Shown: piece by piece, positions 41,566 through 50,935 of the stretch | Position numbering within the stretch: the stretch's first letter is position 1 | Layout of the letters: each line of letters starts with the position of its first letter | DNA from: Mucilaginibacter aurantiaciroseus | GTDB lineage: Bacteria; Bacteroidota; Bacteroidia; Sphingobacteriales; Sphingobacteriaceae | Direction of reading: 5' to 3' | Assembly: GCF_024055595.1 (NCBI RefSeq) | Contig: NZ_JAMXOF010000001.1 | Location: 1,054,001 to 1,118,000 of the forward strand | Length of the DNA: 64,000 bases | Made by a program: the position numbers and the translations under genes | The notes under the pieces: model-generated | Databases searched by the model: none | Told to the model about the DNA's origin: nothing | Seen by the model: the letters and a program-made list of their open reading frames with translations, nothing else

Positions 41566-43761
41566 ATGATAGAGACTAAGAAGTCGCTTTTTGATAACCT
41601 GCAAAACTTTTTCGGGTTTGATAATTTCAAAGGGGAGCAAGAAGCGATCATCACTAATATTTTAGCAGGTAACGATACCTTTGTGATAATGCCTACCGGT
41701 GGTGGCAAATCCATGTGTTATCAACTACCGGCACTCATGAGCGAGGGCACGGCAATTGTGATCTCCCCGCTCATCGCGCTAATGAAAAACCAGGTAGATC
41801 AGCTAAGGGCCTTCGGAGGCTCGGAGAGCATTGCGCATTTCCTAAATTCATCACTTACCAAGGCAGATATTTTAAGGGTTAAAGACGACGTTTTGAGCGG
41901 CAAAACCAAGTTGCTTTACGTTGCGCCCGAATCATTGACCAAACAAGAGAACGTTGATTTTTTAAGGCTTAACCAGATATCATTCGTGGCTGTTGATGAG
42001 GCGCATTGTATCTCGGAGTGGGGGCATGATTTCCGCCCGGAATACCGCAAAATTCGCCAGGTTATCAGCAATATTGGCGATGATATCCCAATCATAGCCC
42101 TTACCGCAACCGCAACACCAAAAGTACAGCAGGATATTCAAAAAAACCTGCAAATGAATAACGCCACGGTTTACAAATCATCGTTTAACCGTAATAACCT
42201 GTTTTATGAGGTTAGGGCAAAGCGGAATGCTATAAAAGAAATTGTAAAGTTTGTTAAGCAGAACCAGGGTAAATCGGGCATTATCTATTGCCTTAGCCGT
42301 AAAAAGGTGGAGGAGGTTGCCGAAGCATTAAACCTTAACGGTGTAAAAGCCCTACCATACCACGCGGGTTTAGATCCTAAAGTACGTGCCGATACGCAAG
42401 ACAAATTCCTGATGGAAGACGTTGACGTTATTGTGGCTACCATTGCCTTCGGTATGGGTATCGACAAACCGGACGTTAGGTATGTTGTGCACCACGATAT
42501 GCCTAAAAGCATGGAAGGCTATTACCAGGAAACAGGCCGTGCCGGCCGTGACGGTGGCGAGGGTGTTTGTGTGGCATTTTATTCAGGAAAAGACATTGAT
42601 AAACTGCAAAAGTTTATGAAGGATAAGCCTGTTGCCGAACGCGAGATTGGCACACAGATCCTGAAGGAAGTTATTGATTATGCCGAATCATCTGTTTGTC
42701 GCCGTAAGCAGCTACTGCATTACTTTGGTGAGAACTTTAACGAAGCTGGATGCAACAATATGTGCGACAACTGTTGTGGCCCTAAAGTGCATTTTGATGG
42801 CGAGGAACACCTGCACAGGGCATTAAGCCTCATTAAACTGATTGGCGAGAAATTCGACGATTGCCATATCATTAATATTTTAATGGGCAAAGATGACGCG
42901 CAGGTTAAAAATTACGAACACGATAAACTGGATTATTTTGGATCGGGGATTGAGCAGAGCGAGAACCTTTGGAATTCGCTGATGCGCCAGGCTTTGCTGA
43001 ATAACTTCCTGTCGAAAGATATTGACCAATACGGACTGCTGCATCTTACTAAAACCGGTAACGCGTTCATCGAGAACCCGTACAGCATCCGCTTCCTGTT
43101 AAACCAGGAAATGGGCCCGATGGATGAAGATGACGTTGAAGACGGTCCTAAACAGGGTGGTAGTGCGTTAGATACTGCATTGTTGCAGATGCTTAAGGAC
43201 CTACGTAAAAAACTGGCTAAACAAAAAGGATTGCCGCCTTTCGTTATTTTCCAAGATCCGTCGTTAGAGGAAATGTGTACGCATTACCCTATCAATACCG
43301 AAGAGCTGAAACAGATCTCGGGCGTTGGAGCGGGCAAGGCATTGAAATTTGGTGCCCCTTTTGTAGACTTGATCAAGAAATACGTTGAAGATAATGATAT
43401 TGACCGCCCTATTGATATGGTGATCAAAAGCGCCGCAAATAAATCAGCACTTAAAGTTTTCATTATTCAGAATATTGACCGCCATTTAAATTTGGATGAT
43501 ATAGCCGCCTCAAAAGGCTTGACCTACGAGGAGATATTGAAAGAGGTTGAAACTATTGTAAACTCGGGTACCAAGCTCAACCTGAATTACTACATCGATG
43601 AGATGATAGACGAAGATAAGCAGGAAGAGGTTTACGACTACTTTAAAACCGCCGAAATAGATTCTATCGATGATGCCCTGGTAGAACTTGGCTCTGACGA
43701 CTACACCCGCGAAGAAGTGCAGCTTATGCGCATCAAATTCATGTCGGAAGTAGGCAATTAA
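41566..43761 (+). CDS. recQ: ATP-dependent DNA helicase RecQ
   Basis: 731 residues. 3'-5' DNA helicase in recombination and repair. Walker A PTGGGKS (43-49), DEAH box in VAVDEAHCISEWGHDFRPEY, motif VI GRAGRDGGEG, and the RecQ zinc-binding segment CRRKQLLHYFGENFNEAGCNNMCDNCC. A winged-helix region follows, then an HRDC domain (KGLPPFVIFQDPSLEEM...). The roughly 120-residue C-terminal extension (ALKVFIIQNIDRHLNLDDIA...) resembles the helix-turn-helix tail of long Bacteroidota RecQs. Confidence 0.96.
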   Translation: MIETKKSLFDNLQNFFGFDNFKGEQEAIITNILAGNDTFVIMPTGGGKSMCYQLPALMSEGTAIVISPLIALMKNQVDQLRAFGGSESIAHFLNSSLTKADILRVKDDVLSGKTKLLYVAPESLTKQENVDFLRLNQISFVAVDEAHCISEWGHDFRPEYRKIRQVISNIGDDIPIIALTATATPKVQQDIQKNLQMNNATVYKSSFNRNNLFYEVRAKRNAIKEIVKFVKQNQGKSGIIYCLSRKKVEEVAEALNLNGVKALPYHAGLDPKVRADTQDKFLMEDVDVIVATIAFGMGIDKPDVRYVVHHDMPKSMEGYYQETGRAGRDGGEGVCVAFYSGKDIDKLQKFMKDKPVAEREIGTQILKEVIDYAESSVCRRKQLLHYFGENFNEAGCNNMCDNCCGPKVHFDGEEHLHRALSLIKLIGEKFDDCHIINILMGKDDAQVKNYEHDKLDYFGSGIEQSENLWNSLMRQALLNNFLSKDIDQYGLLHLTKTGNAFIENPYSIRFLLNQEMGPMDEDDVEDGPKQGGSALDTALLQMLKDLRKKLAKQKGLPPFVIFQDPSLEEMCTHYPINTEELKQISGVGAGKALKFGAPFVDLIKKYVEDNDIDRPIDMVIKSAANKSALKVFIIQNIDRHLNLDDIAASKGLTYEEILKEVETIVNSGTKLNLNYYIDEMIDEDKQEEVYDYFKTAEIDSIDDALVELGSDDYTREEVQLMRIKFMSEVGN

Positions 43762-43787
43762 GCCTTTGAGAATTAAAGTGAAGAAGT

Positions 43788-43821
43788 AAAGGCCTGGGCA
43801 GTTAATCTGTTCAGGCCTTTT
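43788..43821. terminator. Bidirectional terminator
   Basis: AAAGGCCTG (43788-43796) pairs with CAGGCCTTTT (43812-43821) between convergent recQ and the OmpA-family gene. Confidence 0.85.
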
Positions 43822-43839
43822 ATAGTTTTATAAATATCC

Positions 43840-45744
43840 TTACTTGGCAATAATCATAAATTCTGTTCTACGGTTAAGCGCCCTATTATCTTCTGTCGTA
43901 TTTGGTGCAATAGGCTGTGCCTCGCCGTAGCCTTTGTAAACAAGGCGTGTTGCCACAATACCATTTGCTGATAGGTATTGGTATACGGCATTAGCGCGTT
44001 TCTCTGATAATGTTACGTTTGCTTGTTCGTTACCTACATTATCGGTGTAACCTGCGATCTCTATCTTAACGGTTGGATTAAGCTGTAAAAATTCTACCAG
44101 CTTTTGCAACTCGGCTTTTGATTCTGCTTTCAGCTCAAACTTATTGGTATTGAAGAAGATGTTCTTCAGGATCGTTTTGTTGCCAACTTCGATAGGAGAG
44201 AGCAGCACCGAGATGTTGAACGCTTTTTTATCTTTTAAACCAATCAACGAGAAATTATCAGAGTAAAACAGGTAACCTTCCCTGGAGATATTCAAACCGT
44301 AATTTTTACCCGCACCGAGTGTCGCCAAAAACTCACCACTTTCTGCCGAGCTGTAATCCTGGAACACCGGGTTGTTCTTTTGCAGGTCGATGATCTCTAC
44401 GGCGGCCTCTAACGGCGCTTTGGTATTTTTATCGGCAACTGTCCCCTTAATATACGTAACGATGTTAGGGCGAAGGCTAAGTGGCAACTCGAAGGTATAA
44501 ATATCATATCCACCAAACCCTTTTAGGTTGTTTGATGAAAAGAACGCGTATGAGCCATTGGCGGTTAGCGTTAATCCGTTTTCATCGCCGCTGGAGTTGA
44601 TGGGATAACCTAAGTTTTCAGGCTTTTGCCATTTACCATCCTTACCTAACCGACTTATAAAAAGGTCTTTTCCACCCATTCCCGGCCAGCCGTTGCTGCA
44701 GAAGTAAAATGTGCTGTCATCGGGGTGTATGAATGGCGATTGCTCATCATAAGCAGTATTGATCTCGGGCCCCATATTCTCGGGCACGCTCCATCCTTTA
44801 TCGCTTAAGGTCGATTTCCAGATGTCGTAACCACCATAGCCACCTTTACGGTTGCTCACAAAGTACAGTGTACGCCCATCGGCACTGATAGATGGCTGCG
44901 CCTCCCATCCCGAGGTATTTACCGGGTTGCCTAAGCTGAATGGTTTAGCCCAATCATCACCATTTTTCTGGGCGATGTATATATCGCACCTGCCTAAACC
45001 ATCGGGGCGGTTACAGCCTGTAAAGAACAGGTATTTACCATCCTGCGAAATAGATTGCGCGCCCTCGTTAAACATTGGCGTATTGATAATATTGCTCAGG
45101 TATTCGGCATTTTGCCAGTTGTTATTTAGCTTAACGCTTTTATAAAAATCTTCGTTGCTATCTATTTTACGGGTAAAGATCAAAGTACCCTCATCTGCGG
45201 TAGCTACGGGGAGGTATTCGTCGTTAGCGGTATTGATCTCGGCACCCATGTTTATCGGCACAAAAGCAACGGGATGGTTTAAAGCCTGGATACTGAACTT
45301 ACAATCGGCAATCAATTTATGCGCGTAGGCTTGATTTTGCGCAGTAATGTTTGGGTAGCTAAGGTACTTTTCCAAATGGTGCTGTGCCGGCTCATATATG
45401 GCGCTGGTGATCTCAATTTCGCCAACTTTTAAATATATCGAACGGTTATACTCCGGGTCTAATTCAATAACTTTTAAGAATTGGTTAATGGCAGGTTTGT
45501 AAATGCGGCGCATCCGTAGTACCTCACCTAATTGCGCATGGGCCTCAATAAATTTAGGATCGGCTTTAATAGCTTGCTCAAGCTGGGTAATGGCATCGTC
45601 ATACAAGTATTCATCAATACTTTGGTTTGCCCGCGCAAAATATTTAATAGCCTCTTTATCCGTAGTAGAATACTGCCTTTGCTGGGCAAAGGCAACTATA
45701 GATAACACCACCAGGAAAATTAATAAAAGATAGGTTTTGCGCAT
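43840..45744 (-). CDS. PorE-like OmpA family protein (TPR, beta-propeller, CRD, OmpA)
   Basis: 634 residues with a signal peptide (cleavage near AFAQ-Q). Order: TPR repeats (about 30-145), a PD40/WD40-like propeller (about 180-410, repeats like AQPSISADGRTLYFVSNRKGGYGGYDIW), a carboxypeptidase-regulatory-like beta domain (about 420-505), and a C-terminal OmpA peptidoglycan-binding domain (about 525-634, IEIAGYTDNVGNEQANVTLSEKRA). This matches the architecture of PorE of the type IX secretion system, which anchors the machine to peptidoglycan. It has no lipobox, unlike PorE, and such proteins are often multicopy, so the T9SS role is tentative. Confidence 0.85.
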   Translation of the reverse strand: MRKTYLLLIFLVVLSIVAFAQQRQYSTTDKEAIKYFARANQSIDEYLYDDAITQLEQAIKADPKFIEAHAQLGEVLRMRRIYKPAINQFLKVIELDPEYNRSIYLKVGEIEITSAIYEPAQHHLEKYLSYPNITAQNQAYAHKLIADCKFSIQALNHPVAFVPINMGAEINTANDEYLPVATADEGTLIFTRKIDSNEDFYKSVKLNNNWQNAEYLSNIINTPMFNEGAQSISQDGKYLFFTGCNRPDGLGRCDIYIAQKNGDDWAKPFSLGNPVNTSGWEAQPSISADGRTLYFVSNRKGGYGGYDIWKSTLSDKGWSVPENMGPEINTAYDEQSPFIHPDDSTFYFCSNGWPGMGGKDLFISRLGKDGKWQKPENLGYPINSSGDENGLTLTANGSYAFFSSNNLKGFGGYDIYTFELPLSLRPNIVTYIKGTVADKNTKAPLEAAVEIIDLQKNNPVFQDYSSAESGEFLATLGAGKNYGLNISREGYLFYSDNFSLIGLKDKKAFNISVLLSPIEVGNKTILKNIFFNTNKFELKAESKAELQKLVEFLQLNPTVKIEIAGYTDNVGNEQANVTLSEKRANAVYQYLSANGIVATRLVYKGYGEAQPIAPNTTEDNRALNRRTEFMIIAK

Positions 45745-45783
45745 TGGGTATTGATACGATAATCAATACCCTAAGTTACACTA

Positions 45784-46407
45784 TTAAGGGATATTTAAGT
45801 ATTTATGGGTTTGTAATGATATTTCCCATTGAGGGTTCGCCATTACATAATCCACAATAAGCGGGGTCATCTCGGTGTGTTTAGACCACTCTGGTTGCAT
45901 ATACAACTTGCAATTTGGGCCAACTAACTTTGCATTATGCTCTGCAAAGGCAAAATCCGATTTATTGAAGATTATCACTTTTAGCTCGTGAGCAGCATCG
46001 GCAACAACCTGTGTAGGTGCTTTAAACTTCTTGGGCGACAGGCAAATCCAGTCCCAATTACCTGAAAGTGGGTAAGCACCAGAAGTTTCAATAAATGTTT
46101 TAATGCCTTTTTGCTGCAGGTTTTGAGTAAGATAATCCAGGTTATAGATCAACGGCTCACCACCGGTAACAACAACCGCTTTAGATGGAAATTTGGTAGC
46201 GTTTTCTACAATAGTGTCGGATAGTGTAAGCGGATGCAGTTCTGCATCCCAGCTTTCTTTAACATCGCACCAATGGCATCCAACATCACAGCCGCCAAGG
46301 CGGATAAAATAAGCAGCTTTGCCGGTATTGTATCCTTCGCCCTGTATCGTATAAAATTCTTCCATTAAAGGAAGCAATGTGCCATCTTCCGGAACCTGGT
46401 GTGCCAT
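45784..46407 (-). CDS. queE: 7-carboxy-7-deazaguanine synthase
   Basis: 207 residues from the ATG (the frame extends 4 codons further to a TTG). Radical SAM enzyme in queuosine precursor synthesis. The cluster motif is C-x3-C-x2-C in RLGGCDVGCHWCDVKESW. Also EEFYTIQGEGYNTGKAAYFIR upstream of it, VVTGGEPLI, and the C-terminal YMQPEW. The other queuosine genes are not in the window. Confidence 0.93.
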   Translation of the reverse strand: MAHQVPEDGTLLPLMEEFYTIQGEGYNTGKAAYFIRLGGCDVGCHWCDVKESWDAELHPLTLSDTIVENATKFPSKAVVVTGGEPLIYNLDYLTQNLQQKGIKTFIETSGAYPLSGNWDWICLSPKKFKAPTQVVADAAHELKVIIFNKSDFAFAEHNAKLVGPNCKLYMQPEWSKHTEMTPLIVDYVMANPQWEISLQTHKYLNIP

Positions 46408-46598
46408 AATAAGGCGCAAAGGTAACTTTTTTAGAGGTAAAAGGTTAAAGGCGAAATGGAAAAGTAATTGATTATGATATTTAAAAGATAATAGTAGTGC
46501 CAGTTTAATAAACTTTTATCCTTAACCTTTTACTTTTCAACCGTTTAAATCCTTTTAGTTTTCAAGTAAATTAGCTATAATTACATAAATTTTGTCGT

Positions 46599-47384
46599 AT
46601 GAAGAAACTATACACACCCCTTGTATTTTTTGCATTCTTTTGCCTCAGCTCATGCGTGGATATCGAAGAGCGCTACGATTTTAAACCAAACGGCTCCTGT
46701 ACCGTTGCCTATGGCTTTGATATGAGCCGGGCGCTCTCCGTTTTAAATGTGTTGATCTCTGACTCGGTAAGGGCCACACCACAGTTTAGTTTGGTTAAGG
46801 ACACTTCCATGAATTACTTTTATACGCTGCCCGATAGTGTTGTAAAGAAAATGAGCGCTGAAGAGATAAATACGGCCAAAAATAGTTCCCTCCATATCGA
46901 CATGGATCTTACCAAAAATAAGATGAAGGTTAACCTCGATTACCTGGCCAAAACCCCGGCCGATCTGGTTTATTACCTGCACCATGTTTCGGCATTTTCA
47001 GTAAAAGTGCCCCAGGGTGAGTTTATCGAATCTAAACAAAAAGTTGTTAAACAATCCGGCGACCCAAAAGATTATAAAGGTGAGCTTTTATTGGGGGGGC
47101 AAGACTATTATACCTACGAAATAACCGACCATAAATTTTCCCGTATTATTAATAAAACTAAGTTTAATAATTTTTTAAAAGGTGCGGGCTCGCGGTTGGC
47201 TATGGCTAAAGCTATGCTAATAGACATGCCTTATAAAATGGTTTTAAAATTTGCCAAGCCTGTGAAGAAGATCGACAATTCCAAGGCCATACTTTCTGCC
47301 GATAGGATGCAGGTTACGTTAGTCACCAGTATGGATGAGGTGATCAAAAATCCGGCTTTGATGAACTTGCAGGTTGATTTCTAA
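46599..47384 (+). CDS. Predicted lipoprotein of unknown function
   Basis: 261 residues. N-terminal signal with lipobox LSSC (Cys19). The mature part begins VDIEERYDFKPNGSCTVAYGFDMSRAL, a start seen in lipoproteins with repeated 'ADG/NGSG' beta segments. Near the C-terminus: VTLVTSMDEVIKNPALMNLQVDF. I do not recognise a named family. Probably an exported lipoprotein facing the periplasm or cell surface. Confidence 0.8.
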   Translation: MKKLYTPLVFFAFFCLSSCVDIEERYDFKPNGSCTVAYGFDMSRALSVLNVLISDSVRATPQFSLVKDTSMNYFYTLPDSVVKKMSAEEINTAKNSSLHIDMDLTKNKMKVNLDYLAKTPADLVYYLHHVSAFSVKVPQGEFIESKQKVVKQSGDPKDYKGELLLGGQDYYTYEITDHKFSRIINKTKFNNFLKGAGSRLAMAKAMLIDMPYKMVLKFAKPVKKIDNSKAILSADRMQVTLVTSMDEVIKNPALMNLQVDF

Positions 47385-47386
47385 TC

Positions 47387-47554
47387 ATTGCTAATGAAGT
47401 CGTACAAAGTCCCCGCATTGTGTTGAACGGTCAGCCATTCATCAAAAAAATAAAAGTGAGCGGCAAAGATATTATTATAATTGGCTATGAAAACGAGCTT
47501 TATGCGCTTGGTTCAATTTATCCGCATACCCGTGAACACTACACGTTAAGATAG
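47387..47554 (+). pseudogene. Orphan coding fragment without a start
   Basis: A frame of 55 sense codons reads IANEVVQSPRIVLNGQPF, then IKVSGKDIIIIGYENELYALGSIYPHTREHYTLR and TAG. Codon and residue composition look coding, but it enters from the end of the lipoprotein gene with no ATG. It may be the 3' remnant of a lost gene. No family recognised. Confidence 0.35.
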
Positions 47555-47576
47555 AAAACTTTTGGGATGAATTCAA

Positions 47577-47622
47577 GCTGTCTGGAATGACGAACAGGTC
47601 AGTCTGAGCCTGTCGAAGACCT
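47577..47622. repeat. REP-like element (CTGAGCCTGTCGAAG)
   Basis: GGTCAGTCTGAGCCTGTCGA and AGACC form an imperfect dyad. The CTGAGCCTGTCGAAG word is a frequently dispersed intergenic motif in many bacterial genomes, including Bacteroidota. Confidence 0.5.
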
Positions 47623-47664
47623 ATAAACTCACTAATGTTTCTACAAGCTCAACACTAAAACTTG

Positions 47665-48546
47665 TTAAGAATAAACCTCTTTATTAGCAGAAGCCAGCGT
47701 ATTTTTAAGTAAACCTATAATGGTCATTAAACCAACGCCTCCCGGTACAGGGGTTATCCATGATGCTTTCTGTGATACACCTTCAAAATCAACATCGCCA
47801 TAAAGTTTGTAGCCTGATTTGGTAATGGTTGAGGTTTCGCGGTTCATACCTACATCTATAATTACAACACCATCTTTAACCATATCGGCAGTAATAAAAT
47901 TCTTTTTACCGATGGCTACGATGAGGATATCAGCATCAAGCGTGAACTTTTTAATATCAGGAGTGCGGCTGTGGCAGATAGTTACAGTACAATTACCCGG
48001 GGTAGTGTTACGTGCCATCAGAATGCTCATTGGCGACCCAACAATATTACTGCGACCTACTACCACGCAATGCTTTCCTGCGGTTTCCACACCATATTCT
48101 TTTAACATTAAGGTGATACCATAAGGAGTAGCCGGGATAAACGACGGCAAATTGCGTTGCATACGGCCAAGATTAACCGGGTGGAAACCATCCACATCTT
48201 TCTTAGGGTCAATGCGCTCTGTTACTTTCTCAGGGTCGATATGTTTTGGTAGTGGAAGTTGTACGATGATACCATCGATATCTTCATCAGTATTTAACTC
48301 TGCTACTTTGGCAAGCAGTTCATCCTCGCTCACCGTATCCTCATAACGTACCAGGGTTGATTTGAAGCCCACCTTTTCGCAGTTCTTCATCTTACTAGCA
48401 ACATAAGTTTCGCTGCCACCATCATGGCCAACCAAAACGGCTACCAAATGTGGCTTACGCCCGGTGCGCACTAAAATTTTAGCCGCTTCTTCAGCAATTT
48501 CAACTTTAAGTTTTTCTGATACGTATTTTCCGTCGAGTAACTGCAT
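47665..48546 (-). CDS. folD: Bifunctional methylenetetrahydrofolate dehydrogenase/cyclohydrolase
   Basis: 293 residues. Interconverts methylene- and formyl-tetrahydrofolate with NADP. The frame runs 10 codons further upstream from a TTG; the ATG at 48546 ([13 protein letters not shown]) gives the normal FolD start. Seen: catalytic Lys in [42 protein letters not shown] (cofactor loop) and [10 protein letters not shown]. The last 85 bp upstream hold a gene-end repeat. Confidence 0.95.
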   Translation of the reverse strand: MQLLDGKYVSEKLKVEIAEEAAKILVRTGRKPHLVAVLVGHDGGSETYVASKMKNCEKVGFKSTLVRYEDTVSEDELLAKVAELNTDEDIDGIIVQLPLPKHIDPEKVTERIDPKKDVDGFHPVNLGRMQRNLPSFIPATPYGITLMLKEYGVETAGKHCVVVGRSNIVGSPMSILMARNTTPGNCTVTICHSRTPDIKKFTLDADILIVAIGKKNFITADMVKDGVVIIDVGMNRETSTITKSGYKLYGDVDFEGVSQKASWITPVPGGVGLMTIIGLLKNTLASANKEVYS

Positions 48547-48631
48547 ATAAAAGAAAGTCAAGATTAGGAGAATCAAGAATCAAAACATGAAATTTCTTGT
48601 CTATTGATTCCTGACTTCCTGATGCTAATAA
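48547..48631. repeat. AATCAAGA dyad between lepA and folD
   Basis: Arms AGTCAAGATTAGGAGAATCA and TTGATTCCTGACTT are rough complements. Third member of the AATCAAGA-word family (37386, 40124); here between two minus-strand genes and without an inner GC stem. Confidence 0.45.
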
Positions 48632-50419
48632 TTAATCAAGTTTCAACACCGCCATAAATGCCGATTGTGGTATTTCTACGTTACCAACCTGGCGCATGCG
48701 TTTTTTACCTTTTTTCTGTTTTTCTAACAGTTTACGTTTACGCGAAATATCACCACCATAACATTTGGCGGTTACATCCTTACGTAAAGCTTTCACAGTT
48801 TCACGGGCAATTATCTTGGCGCCGATAGATGCCTGTATAATGATCTCGAACTGCTGGCGGGGTAAAAGTTCTTTCAGCTTTTCACAGATCTTTTTGCCAA
48901 AATCGAAAGAGTTACCACGGAAGATCAATGATGACAGTGCATCAACCGGCTCTGCATTTAGCTTTATATCCAAACGAACCAAATCCGACTGGCGGTAGCC
49001 AATCTGGTGGTAATCAAAAGATGCATAACCTTTTGAAATGGTTTTTAGCTTATCGTAAAAATCGAATACGATCTCGCCCATTGGCATTTCGAAAACCAGC
49101 TCTACACGATCTGACGTTAAGTATGATTGATTTTTGATAAAACCACGTTTCTGGATACAAAGCGACATCACCGGGCCAACAAATTCAGCCTTGGTAATGA
49201 TGGTTGCTTTGATATATGGTTCCTCAACAAAATCTATCTTACTTGGGTCCGGAAGATCTGATGGGTTATTTACAATAACAGGTTCGCCTTTGGTACTGTG
49301 GGCAACGTAAGATACGTTGGGAACGGTAGTAATAACCGTCATATCAAACTCGCGCTCCAAACGCTCCTGGATGATCTCCATATGCAGCATCCCAAGAAAA
49401 CCACATCTGAAACCAAAACCCAAAGCTGCGGATGATTCCGGTTCAAAAACCAATGAAGCATCGTTCAGCTGCAGCTTGGCCATTGATTCGCGCAGTTCCT
49501 CGTAATCCTCGGTATCAACCGGGTAAATACCCGCGAATACCATTGGTTTTACTTCTTCAAAACCCTGGATCCCGCCTTCGCATGGGCGGGCGATGGTGGT
49601 AATGGTATCACCAACCTTAACCTCGCGCGATTCTTTTATCCCCGAAATGATGTAACCTACATCACCGGTTTTAATTACGTCTTTTGGTAGTTGTTTTAGC
49701 TTAAGCGTACCCACTTCTTCAGCAATGTACTGCTTTTCGGTAGCGAAGAATTTTACTTTATCACCCTTGCGGATCTCACCGTTCACTACTTTGAAGTAAG
49801 CTACGATACCACGGAACGAATTATAAACCGAGTCGAAGATCAACGCCTGTAGAGGTGCATCCGGGTCGCCAACAGGGGCGGGGACACGGTCTATAATGGC
49901 ACGGAGGATATCAAATACACCCATACCGGTTTTACCCGATGCAGCCAATATATCTTCGCGTTTACAGCCTATCAATTCAACAATCTGGTCTTTAACCTCC
50001 TCGGGCATAGCGCCGGGCAGGTCCATTTTATTTAGTACGGGGATGATCTCCAGGTCATTCTCTAACGCTAAGTAAAGGTTAGAAATGGTTTGCGCCTGGA
50101 TGCCCTGTGCAGCATCTACGATCAATAATGCGCCTTCGCAGGCTGCTATAGAGCGCGAAACCTCGTATGAAAAATCTACGTGGCCGGGGGTATCGATTAG
50201 GTTCAGGACATATTTTATCCCGTCCAGTTCATAATCCATCTGGATGGCGTGGCTCTTTATGGTGATGCCACGCTCACGTTCAAGGTCCATATCGTCAAGC
50301 AATTGGGCCTGGCTTTCGCGCTGGGTGATGGTGCCGGTATATTCTAATAACCTATCGGCAAGGGTACTTTTACCGTGGTCGATATGTGCTATTATACAAA
50401 AATTACGTATGTGCTTCAT
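48632..50419 (-). CDS. lepA: Elongation factor 4 (LepA)
   Basis: 595 residues. Ribosome-associated GTPase of translation. G1 AHIDHGKST, switch I RGITI, G3 DTPGH, G4 NKMD. The C-terminal domain is typical: [57 protein letters not shown]. Full length. Upstream of folD on the same strand; the dyad between them may separate the two transcripts. Confidence 0.97.
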   Translation of the reverse strand: MKHIRNFCIIAHIDHGKSTLADRLLEYTGTITQRESQAQLLDDMDLERERGITIKSHAIQMDYELDGIKYVLNLIDTPGHVDFSYEVSRSIAACEGALLIVDAAQGIQAQTISNLYLALENDLEIIPVLNKMDLPGAMPEEVKDQIVELIGCKREDILAASGKTGMGVFDILRAIIDRVPAPVGDPDAPLQALIFDSVYNSFRGIVAYFKVVNGEIRKGDKVKFFATEKQYIAEEVGTLKLKQLPKDVIKTGDVGYIISGIKESREVKVGDTITTIARPCEGGIQGFEEVKPMVFAGIYPVDTEDYEELRESMAKLQLNDASLVFEPESSAALGFGFRCGFLGMLHMEIIQERLEREFDMTVITTVPNVSYVAHSTKGEPVIVNNPSDLPDPSKIDFVEEPYIKATIITKAEFVGPVMSLCIQKRGFIKNQSYLTSDRVELVFEMPMGEIVFDFYDKLKTISKGYASFDYHQIGYRQSDLVRLDIKLNAEPVDALSSLIFRGNSFDFGKKICEKLKELLPRQQFEIIIQASIGAKIIARETVKALRKDVTAKCYGGDISRKRKLLEKQKKGKKRMRQVGNVEIPQSAFMAVLKLD

Positions 50420-50543
50420 TCAGCCGCAAAAATAACTTTTTAAGCGGATAAATTCGTATCTAAATTTTGGCGAAAACTTAGCTATGTGATGTAAATCAAA
50501 AATTGATAAAATATAATTATTATCATTATTAATATATTTGAAT

Positions 50544-50891
50544 ATGAAACGTGATTTAATCCTGATTAAGGAAATATTAACTTTTATTGAAGCTAAGCCC
50601 GATACTCAACATGACCCAATAACTATAGAAGGTTTTAATAAAGATCAAGTTGATTATAATTGTTTATTATTACTTGAAAGCGGCTATATTACAGGAGAAA
50701 AACTTGGATATGGAACCGTATTTCCTTCAAGATTAACAACTATCGGTCATGACTTTTTAGATGCGTCTAGAGATTCAGGGATTTGGAAAAAAGCAACTGA
50801 GCTAATTAAGCAACAAGGCGGCAGTTTCACATTGGATATAGTTAAAACTGTTTTAACAGAATTAATTAAAGCTAAATTTGTCATAAAGTAG
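50544..50891 (+). CDS. DUF2513 family protein
   Basis: 115 residues from the ATG (a TTG two codons earlier is in frame). Starts MKRDLILIKEILTFIEAKP and has QVDYNCLLLLESGYI and RLTTIGHDFLDASRD, the pattern of DUF2513 proteins, which look like winged-helix DNA-binding proteins and are common in phages and islands. The gene is visibly more AT-rich than its neighbours and stands alone between lepA and a glycosidase, suggesting transfer. No function can be stated. Confidence 0.8.
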   Translation: MKRDLILIKEILTFIEAKPDTQHDPITIEGFNKDQVDYNCLLLLESGYITGEKLGYGTVFPSRLTTIGHDFLDASRDSGIWKKATELIKQQGGSFTLDIVKTVLTELIKAKFVIK

Positions 50892-50935
50892 GGAGAAAAC
50901 TTTTATCATTTTATATTACTTGCGTACTATCATTA

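Noticed and set aside
43840..45744. Firm assignment as PorE of the type IX secretion system
   Set aside because: Domain order fits, but the protein lacks a lipobox and similar proteins occur in several copies per genome; no other T9SS gene is nearby.
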